Shown piece by piece: positions 30,894 through 38,608 of a stretch of DNA of 64,000 bases. The stretch covers positions 1,240,001 to 1,304,000 of the forward strand of contig NZ_CP085840.1 in the NCBI RefSeq assembly GCF_020715685.1. Reading direction: 5' to 3'. The translations under genes and the position numbers were made by a program. The stretch is from Dermatobacter hominis. Lineage in GTDB: Bacteria > Actinomycetota > Acidimicrobiia > Acidimicrobiales > Microtrichaceae. The notes under the pieces are model-generated. The model was not told the DNA's origin, ran no database searches, and was given only the letters and a program-made list of their open reading frames with translations. Numbering within the stretch: the first letter of the stretch is position 1; every line of letters starts with the position of its first letter.

Positions 30894-32309
30894 ATGACGA
30901 ACCCAGCAGCGCCCCGGACGCTGGCCGAGAAGGTCTGGGACCGCCACGTCGTGCGGTCGGCGGAGGGCGAGCCCGACCTCCTCTACATCGACCTGCACCT
31001 CGTCCACGAGGTCACCTCGCCGCAGGCGTTCGACGGGCTCCGCCTGGCCGGCCGCGGCGTCCGCCGTCCGGACCTCACGGTCGCCACCGAGGACCACAAC
31101 GTGCCGACCCAGGACATCGACGTCCCGATCGCCGATCCCGTGTCGCGCAAGCAGGTCGACACCCTCCGGGCCAACACCGACGAGTTCGACATCGTCGAGT
31201 TCCCGATGGGATCCGCGGAGCAGGGCATCGTGCACATCATCGGCCCGGAGCAGGGGCGCACCCTCCCCGGCATGACGATCGTGTGCGGCGACTCCCACAC
31301 CTCGACCCACGGCGCGTTCGGCGCGCTGGCGTTCGGCATCGGCACGTCGGAGGTCGAGCACGTGCTCGCCACGCAGACGCTGCCCCAGGCGAAGCCGAAG
31401 ACGCTGGCGGTCAACGTCGAGGGCGAGCTCCGACCCGGCGTCACCGCCAAGGACGTGATCCTCGCCATCCTCGGTGAGCTCGGCACGTCGGGCGGCATCG
31501 GCTACATCGCCGAGTACCGCGGCTCCGCCATCCGGTCGCTGTCGATGGAGGGCCGGATGACCGTCTGCAACATGTCGATCGAGGCCGGTGCGAAAGCGGG
31601 CCTGATCGCCCCCGATGAGGTCACCTTCGAGTACCTGAAGGGCCGGGCCCACGCCCCCAAGGGCGAGCTGTGGGACCAGGCCGTCGAGGACTGGACGACG
31701 CTCGTCACCGACGAGGGCGCCACGTTCGACAAGGAGATCTTCCTGGACGCGGCCGACATCGAGCCGTTCGTCTCCTGGGGCACCAACCCCGGCCAGGTGA
31801 TCCCGCTGTCGGGCACGATCCCGTCGCCGGACGACTTCGACGACCAGGTCCTGCACGACGCCGCGGAGCGTGCGCTCGAGTACATGGACCTGCAGGCGGG
31901 CACGCCGTTCCGCGAGGTCGCGGTCGACACGATCTTCATCGGGTCCTGCACCAACGGGCGCATCGAGGACCTCCGGGCCGCGGCCGCCGTCGCCGAGGGC
32001 CGCAAGGTCGCCGACGGCGTGCGCACGCTCGTCGTCCCCGGCTCCCACGCCGTGAAGGCGCAGGCCGAGGCCGAGGGTCTGGACCGCATCTTCCTCGAGG
32101 CCGGCTTCGACTGGCGGGAGCCCGGCTGCTCGATGTGCCTGGCGATGAACCCCGACAAGCTCGCCCCGGGTGAGCGCTCGGCGTCGACGTCGAACCGCAA
32201 CTTCGAGGGCCGGCAGGGCCGCGGCGGCCGCACGCACCTCGTGTCGCCCGCCGTCGCCGCCGCCACCGCCGTCGCCGGCCACTTCGCCGCCCCGGCCGAC
32301 CTGGACTGA
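30894..32309 (+). CDS. leuC: 3-isopropylmalate dehydratase large subunit
   Basis: A 471-residue aconitase-type subunit, isomerising 2- to 3-isopropylmalate and, in the citramalate route, citramalate to methylmalate. The 4Fe-4S ligands are Cys352 in [12 protein letters not shown] and Cys412/Cys415 in [13 protein letters not shown]. The N-terminal [12 protein letters not shown] and [32 protein letters not shown] are typical. An aggag ribosome binding site precedes the ATG. leuD follows after 29 bases. Likely regulated by the divergent IclR protein. Confidence 0.96.
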   Translation: MTNPAAPRTLAEKVWDRHVVRSAEGEPDLLYIDLHLVHEVTSPQAFDGLRLAGRGVRRPDLTVATEDHNVPTQDIDVPIADPVSRKQVDTLRANTDEFDIVEFPMGSAEQGIVHIIGPEQGRTLPGMTIVCGDSHTSTHGAFGALAFGIGTSEVEHVLATQTLPQAKPKTLAVNVEGELRPGVTAKDVILAILGELGTSGGIGYIAEYRGSAIRSLSMEGRMTVCNMSIEAGAKAGLIAPDEVTFEYLKGRAHAPKGELWDQAVEDWTTLVTDEGATFDKEIFLDAADIEPFVSWGTNPGQVIPLSGTIPSPDDFDDQVLHDAAERALEYMDLQAGTPFREVAVDTIFIGSCTNGRIEDLRAAAAVAEGRKVADGVRTLVVPGSHAVKAQAEAEGLDRIFLEAGFDWREPGCSMCLAMNPDKLAPGERSASTSNRNFEGRQGRGGRTHLVSPAVAAATAVAGHFAAPADLD

Positions 32310-32338
32310 CCGAGCGCGAGAGAAGAGAGAACGACACC

Positions 32339-32935
32339 ATGGACGCAGTTCGCATCATCACCGGCACCGCGGTCCCGCTCGACCGCTCCGATGTCGACAC
32401 CGACCAGATCATCCCGAGCGACTGGCTCAAGCAGGTCGAGCGCACCGGCTTCGACAAGGGCCTCTTCTCCGAGTGGCGCGACGACCGGGACTTCGTGCTG
32501 AACCAGGAGGTCCACCAGGGGGCGAACATCCTGATCGCCGGCCCGAACTTCGGCACGGGCTCCAGCCGCGAGCACGCCGTGTGGGCGATCCAGCAGTACG
32601 GGTTCGCCGCGGTCATCTCGCCGCGCTTCGGCGACATCTTCCGCAACAACTCGACGAAGAACGGGCTGGTCCCGGTGCAGGTGTCCGCGGAGGTCGGCCG
32701 CCGGCTGCTCGACGCCGTGGCCGAGGAGCCCACGCTGCAGCTGTCGATCGACATCGAGCGCCGCACGCTCGAGGTCCCGGGCCTCGACCTCGAGGTCGAC
32801 TTCCCCCTCGACGACGCCGTCCGCCACCGCTTCCTGAACGGGCTCGACGACATCGGCCTCACGCTGCAGCACGAGGCCGAGATCACGGCGTTCGAGTCGC
32901 AGCGCCCCGCCTGGATGCCGGTCGCCACCACCTGA
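32339..32935 (+). CDS. leuD: 3-isopropylmalate dehydratase small subunit
   Basis: A 198-residue swivel-domain partner of LeuC. It has GTAVPLDRSDVDTDQIIPSDWLKQVERTGF at the N-terminus and ILIAGPNFGTGSSREHAVWAIQQYGFAAVISPRFGDIFRNNSTKNGLVPV, the substrate-binding loop that completes the active site. Length is typical. A gaagagagaa stretch precedes the ATG. It is the second and last gene of the leuCD operon. Confidence 0.95.
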   Translation: MDAVRIITGTAVPLDRSDVDTDQIIPSDWLKQVERTGFDKGLFSEWRDDRDFVLNQEVHQGANILIAGPNFGTGSSREHAVWAIQQYGFAAVISPRFGDIFRNNSTKNGLVPVQVSAEVGRRLLDAVAEEPTLQLSIDIERRTLEVPGLDLEVDFPLDDAVRHRFLNGLDDIGLTLQHEAEITAFESQRPAWMPVATT

Positions 32936-32964
32936 TCGCCCTCGTCCCCGACCGGTCGGCGATC
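32934..32964 (+). terminator. Weak hairpin after leuD
   Basis: A 7-bp stem, gatcgcc (32934-32940) with ggcgatc (32958-32964), overlapping the leuD stop codon, with a small inner palindrome cgaccggtcg. It is a possible terminator, weaker than the others here. A second small stem (gcacct-ccg-aggtgc, 33007-33021) lies in the leader of the next gene. Confidence 0.35.
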
Positions 32965-33044
32965 GTCGGGAACCAGAGCGCGGGCTCCGTCGTCACACCC
33001 CTCGACGCACCTCCGAGGTGCCGGGAACGTGACGAGGAGGAGCC

Positions 33045-35486
33045 ATGCGGGTCGGGATCGGCACCGGAGGGAACACGAGCCACGGTGGGCGGCGCGCCAT
33101 CGCCGTCGCGCTGGTGGGGCTGGCCGCCGTGGGCCTGCTCGCAGGCTGCACGCAGGACATCGAGGGCGGCGTCGGCCGGCTCCGCAGCGAGCCGATCGAG
33201 CTGGCCGACGTCTCGCTCGTGCGCGCCAGCAGCTGCGACGACCTGGTCGCGACCGCCGAGGCACGCGAGCAGGCCATCCAGGACGAGATCGACCGGCAGC
33301 AGCGGGCGACCGACAGCGGCGGCGCCGTCGAGGAGCTCGGCGACGACGTCGACGCGGCCGGTGCGGAGTCGTCGGCGTCCGCGTCGTCGTCGGGGCCGGC
33401 GACCACCGTTGCGCCGGCGATGCCGGCCGACGCCGCCGCGCCGACGGCCGGAGCCGCCGACGGGGCCCAGCAGCGCGCCGGCCAGACCGAGCAGCGCGCC
33501 GCGGGATCCGGCGACACGACAGCGGACGGCACCGTCGTCGCCGGCACGAACAACCAGGAGCAGGGCGTCGACGAGGGCGACCTGGTCAAGACCGACGGCC
33601 GCCGGCTGGTGACCCTGACCTCCGACGGCGTGCTGCGCGTGGTCGGGCTCGACGGCTCCCCCTCCGTCGACGGCGAGCTCGTGCTGACGCCGCCGAGCTT
33701 CGCCCAGGGCGGCCAGCTCCTCCTCCGCGGCGACGAGGTCGTCGCGGTGGTGGGCGCCTGGGACCCGACGACGGGACTGCCGTCGACGCAGATCGCCCGG
33801 ATCGACCTCGCCGACCCCGCTCGTCCCACGCTCGTCGAGCAGGTGCGGGTGGCCGGTGAGCCGGTGGCGACGCGCATGGTCGACGGCCGCATCCGCGTGG
33901 TGCTCCGCCCGATGATCGGCGGCCCGGTCGTCGCACCGGTCCCGCTGCCGCCACCCGTCACCACCGAGCCGCCGACCACCGCGACGACGGTGCCCGACAC
34001 CACGGTGCCCGACACGACCGTGCCCACCACCTCCGTCCCCGACGGCACGACCCTCCCCTCCACCTCGACCACCACGACGGTCCCGACCACCACCACGTCG
34101 ACGGCCGCCGACGCTGACGACGTGTCGACCGAGGCGGCCCGCCTGCTGCCGCAGCGCCTGACGGCCCTGGGCGGGAGCGAGCCGCTCGGCGGGTGTGACG
34201 ACGTGCTCTCGCCGCCTCCCACCTCCATCGGCTCGGGCGGCGGCACGTCCGGCTCGTGGGGCGGGACGAGCTCGGGGATGACGACCGACGTCGCGTACCC
34301 GGCGGGCAACGGCGTCACGGTCCTCACGGTCGCCGACACGCTCGCGGACCTGGCGCCCGTCACCGTCGAGGGCGGCGTCGAGACCGTGTACGCCGGGACC
34401 GACGCCCTGTACACGACGGCGACGGCCTACGGGCCCGAGGGTCCGGTGACGGCCGTGCACCGCTTCGACCTCGCCGCCGACGGCCCGGCCGCCTACACCG
34501 GCAGCGGGCTGGTGCCCGGCTCGCTGCTGAACCAGTACTCGCTGTCGGACCGCGACGGTGCCCTGCGGGTGGTCACCACGGCGTCGACCTCGACCGGGGC
34601 CGTCCCCGGCGTCGCCGTCGAGGACGGCGAGGAGGCGAGCATCGGCCGGGCCTCGACGACGGCCGGTCGCATCACGGTGCTGCGGCCCGACGACGCCGGC
34701 ACGCTGCGGGAGGTCGGGCACCTCGACGACCTCGGGGTGACCGAGCAGGTGAAGTCGGTGCGGTTCATCGAGGACCGGGCCTACGTGGTCACGTTCCGCC
34801 AGACGGACCCGCTCTTCGCCGTCGACCTCTCCGACGACACGGCGCCCCGCCTGCTCGGCGAGCTGAAGCTGCCCGGCTTCTCGGAGTACCTCCACCCGAT
34901 CGGTGACGGCCGGCTGCTCGGCATCGGGTCCGAGGCCGACGAGCGCTCCGGTGGCGTCACCGGCTTCAAGGCGACGCTGTTCGACGTGTCGGACCCGACC
35001 GCCCCGAAGGAGCTCGACTCCTACGTCGAGGCCGGCATGAGCTCGACGGTGGGGTACGACCCGCACTCGTTCACGTGGGACCCGGTGCGGCGCCAGGCGG
35101 TCGTGCCGATGACCTCGAACGGCGGGTTCGGCTGCCCGGCCGACGCCCAGTGCTCGATGCCCGGTGAGGTGATGCCGACGGAACCGATGCCGATGGACGA
35201 CGTGCCGTCGACCACGATCGCCTGTCCGGCCGGGGCCGACTGCGGCGTGGTCGGGCCGACCGTCGGGCGGCCGGTCGCCATGCCCTGGACCGGCGCCTAC
35301 GTCATCGGCGTCGACGGCGACGTCCTGACCGTCCGCGGGAAGCTCGTGCACGAGCCGACCCCGGGGGCGTACGGGAGCATCCTGCGCTCGGTCGTCGTCG
35401 ACGCCGACCTCTGGACGGTGTCCGACGCGGGCGTCGGGCGCACCGACGCCCAGCGGCCCACCGGCGTCGCCCTGCTCCCCTTCTGA
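33045..35486 (+). CDS. Secreted beta-propeller domain lipoprotein
   Basis: An 813-residue exported protein. The lipoprotein signal ends LLAGC (Cys35). A hallmark of the secreted beta-propeller family is NNQEQGVDEGDLVKTDGRRLVTLTSDGVLRVV near residue 170, with repeated blades to the C-terminus (VKSVRFIEDRAYVVTFRQTDPLFAVDLSD, LHPIGDGRLLGIGSEADE, GYDPHSFTWDPVRRQAVVPM). A low-complexity Thr/Pro segment of about 60 residues (near 305-365, PPTTATTVPDTTVPDTTVP) interrupts the propeller, which is unusual. The role is unknown; likely cell-surface. gaggaggag precedes the ATG. Confidence 0.82.
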   Translation: MRVGIGTGGNTSHGGRRAIAVALVGLAAVGLLAGCTQDIEGGVGRLRSEPIELADVSLVRASSCDDLVATAEAREQAIQDEIDRQQRATDSGGAVEELGDDVDAAGAESSASASSSGPATTVAPAMPADAAAPTAGAADGAQQRAGQTEQRAAGSGDTTADGTVVAGTNNQEQGVDEGDLVKTDGRRLVTLTSDGVLRVVGLDGSPSVDGELVLTPPSFAQGGQLLLRGDEVVAVVGAWDPTTGLPSTQIARIDLADPARPTLVEQVRVAGEPVATRMVDGRIRVVLRPMIGGPVVAPVPLPPPVTTEPPTTATTVPDTTVPDTTVPTTSVPDGTTLPSTSTTTTVPTTTTSTAADADDVSTEAARLLPQRLTALGGSEPLGGCDDVLSPPPTSIGSGGGTSGSWGGTSSGMTTDVAYPAGNGVTVLTVADTLADLAPVTVEGGVETVYAGTDALYTTATAYGPEGPVTAVHRFDLAADGPAAYTGSGLVPGSLLNQYSLSDRDGALRVVTTASTSTGAVPGVAVEDGEEASIGRASTTAGRITVLRPDDAGTLREVGHLDDLGVTEQVKSVRFIEDRAYVVTFRQTDPLFAVDLSDDTAPRLLGELKLPGFSEYLHPIGDGRLLGIGSEADERSGGVTGFKATLFDVSDPTAPKELDSYVEAGMSSTVGYDPHSFTWDPVRRQAVVPMTSNGGFGCPADAQCSMPGEVMPTEPMPMDDVPSTTIACPAGADCGVVGPTVGRPVAMPWTGAYVIGVDGDVLTVRGKLVHEPTPGAYGSILRSVVVDADLWTVSDAGVGRTDAQRPTGVALLPF

Positions 35487-35495
35487 CCCACCCAC

Positions 35496-35549
35496 CCGTT
35501 CCGTGATGCTCGATACGCCTGGATCGACGCATCGAGCATCACAGAACGG
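35496..35549. terminator. 19-bp hairpin between convergent genes
   Basis: Arms at 35496-35514 and 35531-35549 are complementary at 18 of 19 positions (ccgttccgtgatgctcgat and its partner) around a 16-base loop. It lies between the propeller lipoprotein stop and the serA stop and probably serves both. Confidence 0.7.
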
Positions 35550-35572
35550 CGGAGGCGATTCTCAGAGCGGGA

Positions 35573-37153
35573 TCAGCCGACGGCGTAGACCGAGACGATG
35601 CCGTCGACGCCGCGGAGCCGGGTGACCACGTCGTCGGGCACCGAGCGGTCGGTGGCGATGACCATGATCGCCTTGGCCCCCTGCTCGTTGGAGCCGACGG
35701 CCATGTCGTCGATGTTCAGCGACGCCTCGCCCAGCACGGAGCCGACCGTGCCGATCATCCCCGGCCGGTCCTCGTTGCGGACGACCAGCAGGTGCTCGGA
35801 CGGCGGCACGTCGACGGTGTGGTCGTCGATCATCACGAGCGACGGGACCGACCGCAGGCCGACGAGCGTGCCGGCCAGGCTGTGGGCACCGCTGCGGATG
35901 GTGATGAGGTTGACGTAGTCGCGGGCGGTCGTGGTCGCCGTGGGCCGGACCTCGATCCCCTGCTCCTCGGCCACCTGCGGCGCGTTCACGTACGACACCG
36001 GCTCGCCGCTCGTCGCACCGAAGAACCCCTTGAGCACCGAGAGGGTGAGGATCCGCGTGTCGTACTCGGCGATCTGGCCCTGGTACTCGATGTCGATCGA
36101 GTTGCCGCTCCCGCTGGCGCCGTCGCCGTCACCACCGCACAACCCGGCGAAGATCCGACCGAGCCGCTCGGCCAACGGCAGGTACGGGCGGACGCTCTCC
36201 GAGGCCTCGGCCGCGCTCACGTTCACCGCGAAGGGCACGAAGTCGCCGGCCAGCGCCAGCTCGACCATCGCGGCGATCGTGTCGCCCGCCTTGTCCTGGG
36301 CCTCGGCGGTCGAGGCGCCGAGGTGCGGCGTGACGACGACCTGGTCGAGCTCGAACAGCGGCGACTCGGTGGTGGGCTCGGCGGCGAACACGTCGAGGGC
36401 GGCACCGGCGATCGTGCCGTCGGCGATCGCCGCGGCCAGGGCGTCCTCGTCCACGATGCCGCCGCGGGCGACGTTGATCACGCGCAGCGTCGGCTTGGCC
36501 TTGGCCAGCATCTCGGCACCGATCAGGCCGGCGGTCTCGGGTGTCTTGGCCAGGTGCAGGGTGATGAAGTCGGCGCGCGACATCAGCGTGTCGAGATCGA
36601 CGAGCTCCACGTTGATCTGCCGAGCCCGGTCCGGCGTCACGAACGGGTCGTAGGCGATGAGCTTCATGCCGAACGCCATGGCCCGCTGGGCCACGAGCTT
36701 GCCGATCCGGCCCAGGCCGATGATGCCGAGCACCTTGTCGGACAGCTCGACGCCCTCCCACTTCGAGCGCTCCCACCGGCCGTCCTTGAGCGCGGCGTGG
36801 GCCTGCGGGACGTTGCGGGCCTGGGCCAGCAGCAGGGCCATCGTGTGCTCGGCGGCCGACAGCGTGTTCGACTGCGGCGCGTTGACGACCATGACGCCGC
36901 GGTCGGTCGCGGCGGCCACGTCGACGTTGTCGAGGCCGATGCCGGCCCGGCCGACCACGACCAGGTCGGTGCCCGTCTCGAGCACCTCCTTCGTCACCTT
37001 GGTGGCGGATCGGATGATGAGCGCGTGGGCGCCCTTCACGGCGTCCAGCAGCGTCTCGGGCGTCAGGTCCAGCTGCACGTCGACCTCGTGGCCGGCGTCG
37101 CGCAGCCGCTGCAGGCCGCCGTCCGCGATCTTCTCGCTCACCAGTACTCGCAT
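35573..37153 (-). CDS. serA: D-3-phosphoglycerate dehydrogenase
   Basis: A 526-residue long-type enzyme starting serine synthesis from 3-phosphoglycerate with NAD. It contains the substrate domain (VLVSEKIADGGLQRLRDAGHEV), the Rossmann motif LGIIGLGRIGKLVAQRAMAFGMKLIAYDP, catalytic Arg in NVARGGIVDEDAL, Glu and the His in VVTPHLGASTAEAQDKAG, an intervening ASB-type domain, and a C-terminal ACT domain (LLVVRNEDRPGMIGTVGSVLGEASLNIDDMAVG), the probable serine-binding regulatory site. CAGGAT lies seven bases before the ATG and no ribosome binding site is seen. serC is 5 kb away. Confidence 0.95.
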   Translation of the reverse strand: MRVLVSEKIADGGLQRLRDAGHEVDVQLDLTPETLLDAVKGAHALIIRSATKVTKEVLETGTDLVVVGRAGIGLDNVDVAAATDRGVMVVNAPQSNTLSAAEHTMALLLAQARNVPQAHAALKDGRWERSKWEGVELSDKVLGIIGLGRIGKLVAQRAMAFGMKLIAYDPFVTPDRARQINVELVDLDTLMSRADFITLHLAKTPETAGLIGAEMLAKAKPTLRVINVARGGIVDEDALAAAIADGTIAGAALDVFAAEPTTESPLFELDQVVVTPHLGASTAEAQDKAGDTIAAMVELALAGDFVPFAVNVSAAEASESVRPYLPLAERLGRIFAGLCGGDGDGASGSGNSIDIEYQGQIAEYDTRILTLSVLKGFFGATSGEPVSYVNAPQVAEEQGIEVRPTATTTARDYVNLITIRSGAHSLAGTLVGLRSVPSLVMIDDHTVDVPPSEHLLVVRNEDRPGMIGTVGSVLGEASLNIDDMAVGSNEQGAKAIMVIATDRSVPDDVVTRLRGVDGIVSVYAVG

Positions 37154-37287
37154 GGCGCCCATCCTGCCCGAGCGACCGGGGCGCGGCCAGATGACATGGG
37201 TCCGCCCGATGGCCCCTCCAGTTCCGTGGCGCGGAGTGCCGATGGGGGTAGGGACGTCCCGACCGCGCCGCACAGGGGGCCCACGAC

Positions 37288-38472
37288 ATGCGACGATCCG
37301 CACGTACCGACGGTGACCGTCCGATGCCGCCCCGCCGCCGCGCCCGTTGGGCGCTGGCCGCCGTGGTGGCGGTGGCGACGGCGGCTCTGGCGGCCGCCTG
37401 CGTCCCGCCGGCGACACCCCCGACGACGACCACTGCGCCCCCGGCCGGGGGCGGCGACGTGAGCGTGGCCCAGACCGTCGGCGGCTTCACCACGCCGTGG
37501 GAGATCGCGTTCCTGCCCGACGGCACCCCGCTCGTCACCGAACGGCCCGGGCGGGTCGCGGCCGTCGTCGGCGGCGCCCGTCAGGTCGTCGCCACCATCT
37601 CCGACGTCGTGGCGTCGGGCGAGGGCGGGCTGCTGGGCCTGGCCGTCGACCCGGCCTTCGCCACCAACCGCTTCATCTACACCTGCTACGACCACGGGTC
37701 CGGCGGCGTGGTGTCCGACGTGCGGATCGTCCGCTTCCGCGTCGCCGAGGACCTCGGGTCGCTGACCGGCCAGACCCCCGTCCTGACCGGCATCCCGCAG
37801 GGCGCCGGCAACCGCCACCAGGGCTGCCGCCTGGCGTTCGGACCCGACGGGATGCTGTGGGCCACCACCGGCGACGCCGCCCAGCCGACCTACCCGCAGA
37901 GCACGACGAACCTGGCCGGGAAGGTGCTGCGCATGACGGCGGCGGGCGCACCGGCGCCCGGCAACCCCGGCGGCTCGTGGAACCCGTACGTGTACTCGAT
38001 CGGCCACCGCAACGGTCAGGGCCTGGCGTTCCGGCCGTCCGACGGCCAGCCCTTCGAGGTGGAGCACGGCACCGGCTGCGACGACGAGATCAACCGGATC
38101 GTCGCCGGCGGCAACTACGGCTGGAACCCCGTCGGCTCCGGCTACGACGAGTCGAAGCCGATGACCGACCTGTCGATCCCGGGTGCCATCCCGGCGGTCT
38201 GGTCGAGCGGCTGCCCGACGATCGCGCCGTCGGGCGCCTCGTTCGTGACCGGTGCGCAGTGGGGGCAGTGGAACGGCGCGCTCGCCGTCGCCGTCCTCAA
38301 GGGCACCCGGCTGATGTTCGTGAAGATCTCGGGCTCGACGCTGCAGGGCATCGACACGCGGCTCACCGACCGGGGACGGCTCCGCACGGTCCGCCAGGCG
38401 CCCGACGGCTCGCTCTGGGTCGCGCAGGACGCCAACCCGGGCTCGCTGCTGCGGCTCGTCCCGGCGCCGTAG
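37288..38472 (+). CDS. PQQ-dependent sugar dehydrogenase-like lipoprotein
   Basis: A 394-residue exported protein of the glucose/sorbosone dehydrogenase beta-propeller family. After a lipoprotein signal (ALAAAC, Cys38) and a Thr/Pro linker come VGGFTTPWEIAFLPDGTPLVTERPGRV, EGGLLGLAVDPAFATNRFIYTCY, GNRHQGCRLAFGPDGMLWATTGDAA and YSIGHRNGQGLAFRPSDGQPFEVEHGTGCDDEINRI. The RNGQGLAF and EVEHG segments are typical cofactor and calcium regions. Whether it binds PQQ is unknown. ggggg lies upstream of the ATG. It is divergent from serA. Confidence 0.85.
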   Translation: MRRSARTDGDRPMPPRRRARWALAAVVAVATAALAAACVPPATPPTTTTAPPAGGGDVSVAQTVGGFTTPWEIAFLPDGTPLVTERPGRVAAVVGGARQVVATISDVVASGEGGLLGLAVDPAFATNRFIYTCYDHGSGGVVSDVRIVRFRVAEDLGSLTGQTPVLTGIPQGAGNRHQGCRLAFGPDGMLWATTGDAAQPTYPQSTTNLAGKVLRMTAAGAPAPGNPGGSWNPYVYSIGHRNGQGLAFRPSDGQPFEVEHGTGCDDEINRIVAGGNYGWNPVGSGYDESKPMTDLSIPGAIPAVWSSGCPTIAPSGASFVTGAQWGQWNGALAVAVLKGTRLMFVKISGSTLQGIDTRLTDRGRLRTVRQAPDGSLWVAQDANPGSLLRLVPAP

Positions 38473-38509
38473 ACCGGTCCGCCGCGGCGCTCCCGCCCCG
38501 CGCTCCCCG

Positions 38510-38556
38510 CTTTGGCGCCGGTTTCCGTCGTCTGACGACGGAAACCGCCGCCAAAG
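38510..38556. terminator. 21-bp hairpin between convergent genes, core shared with 22064
   Basis: Arms 38510-38530 and 38536-38556 pair at 20 of 21 positions around tctga. The left arm contains tttggcgccggtttccgtcg, identical over 20 bases to part of the hairpin at 22061-22111. It lies between the sugar dehydrogenase stop and the S9 peptidase stop. Confidence 0.75.
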
Positions 38557-38608
38557 GGCGGGGTTGGTGGGGGCTGCGCCAGGCCCGGTCGGAGGCCGAC
38601 CGGCCCCG

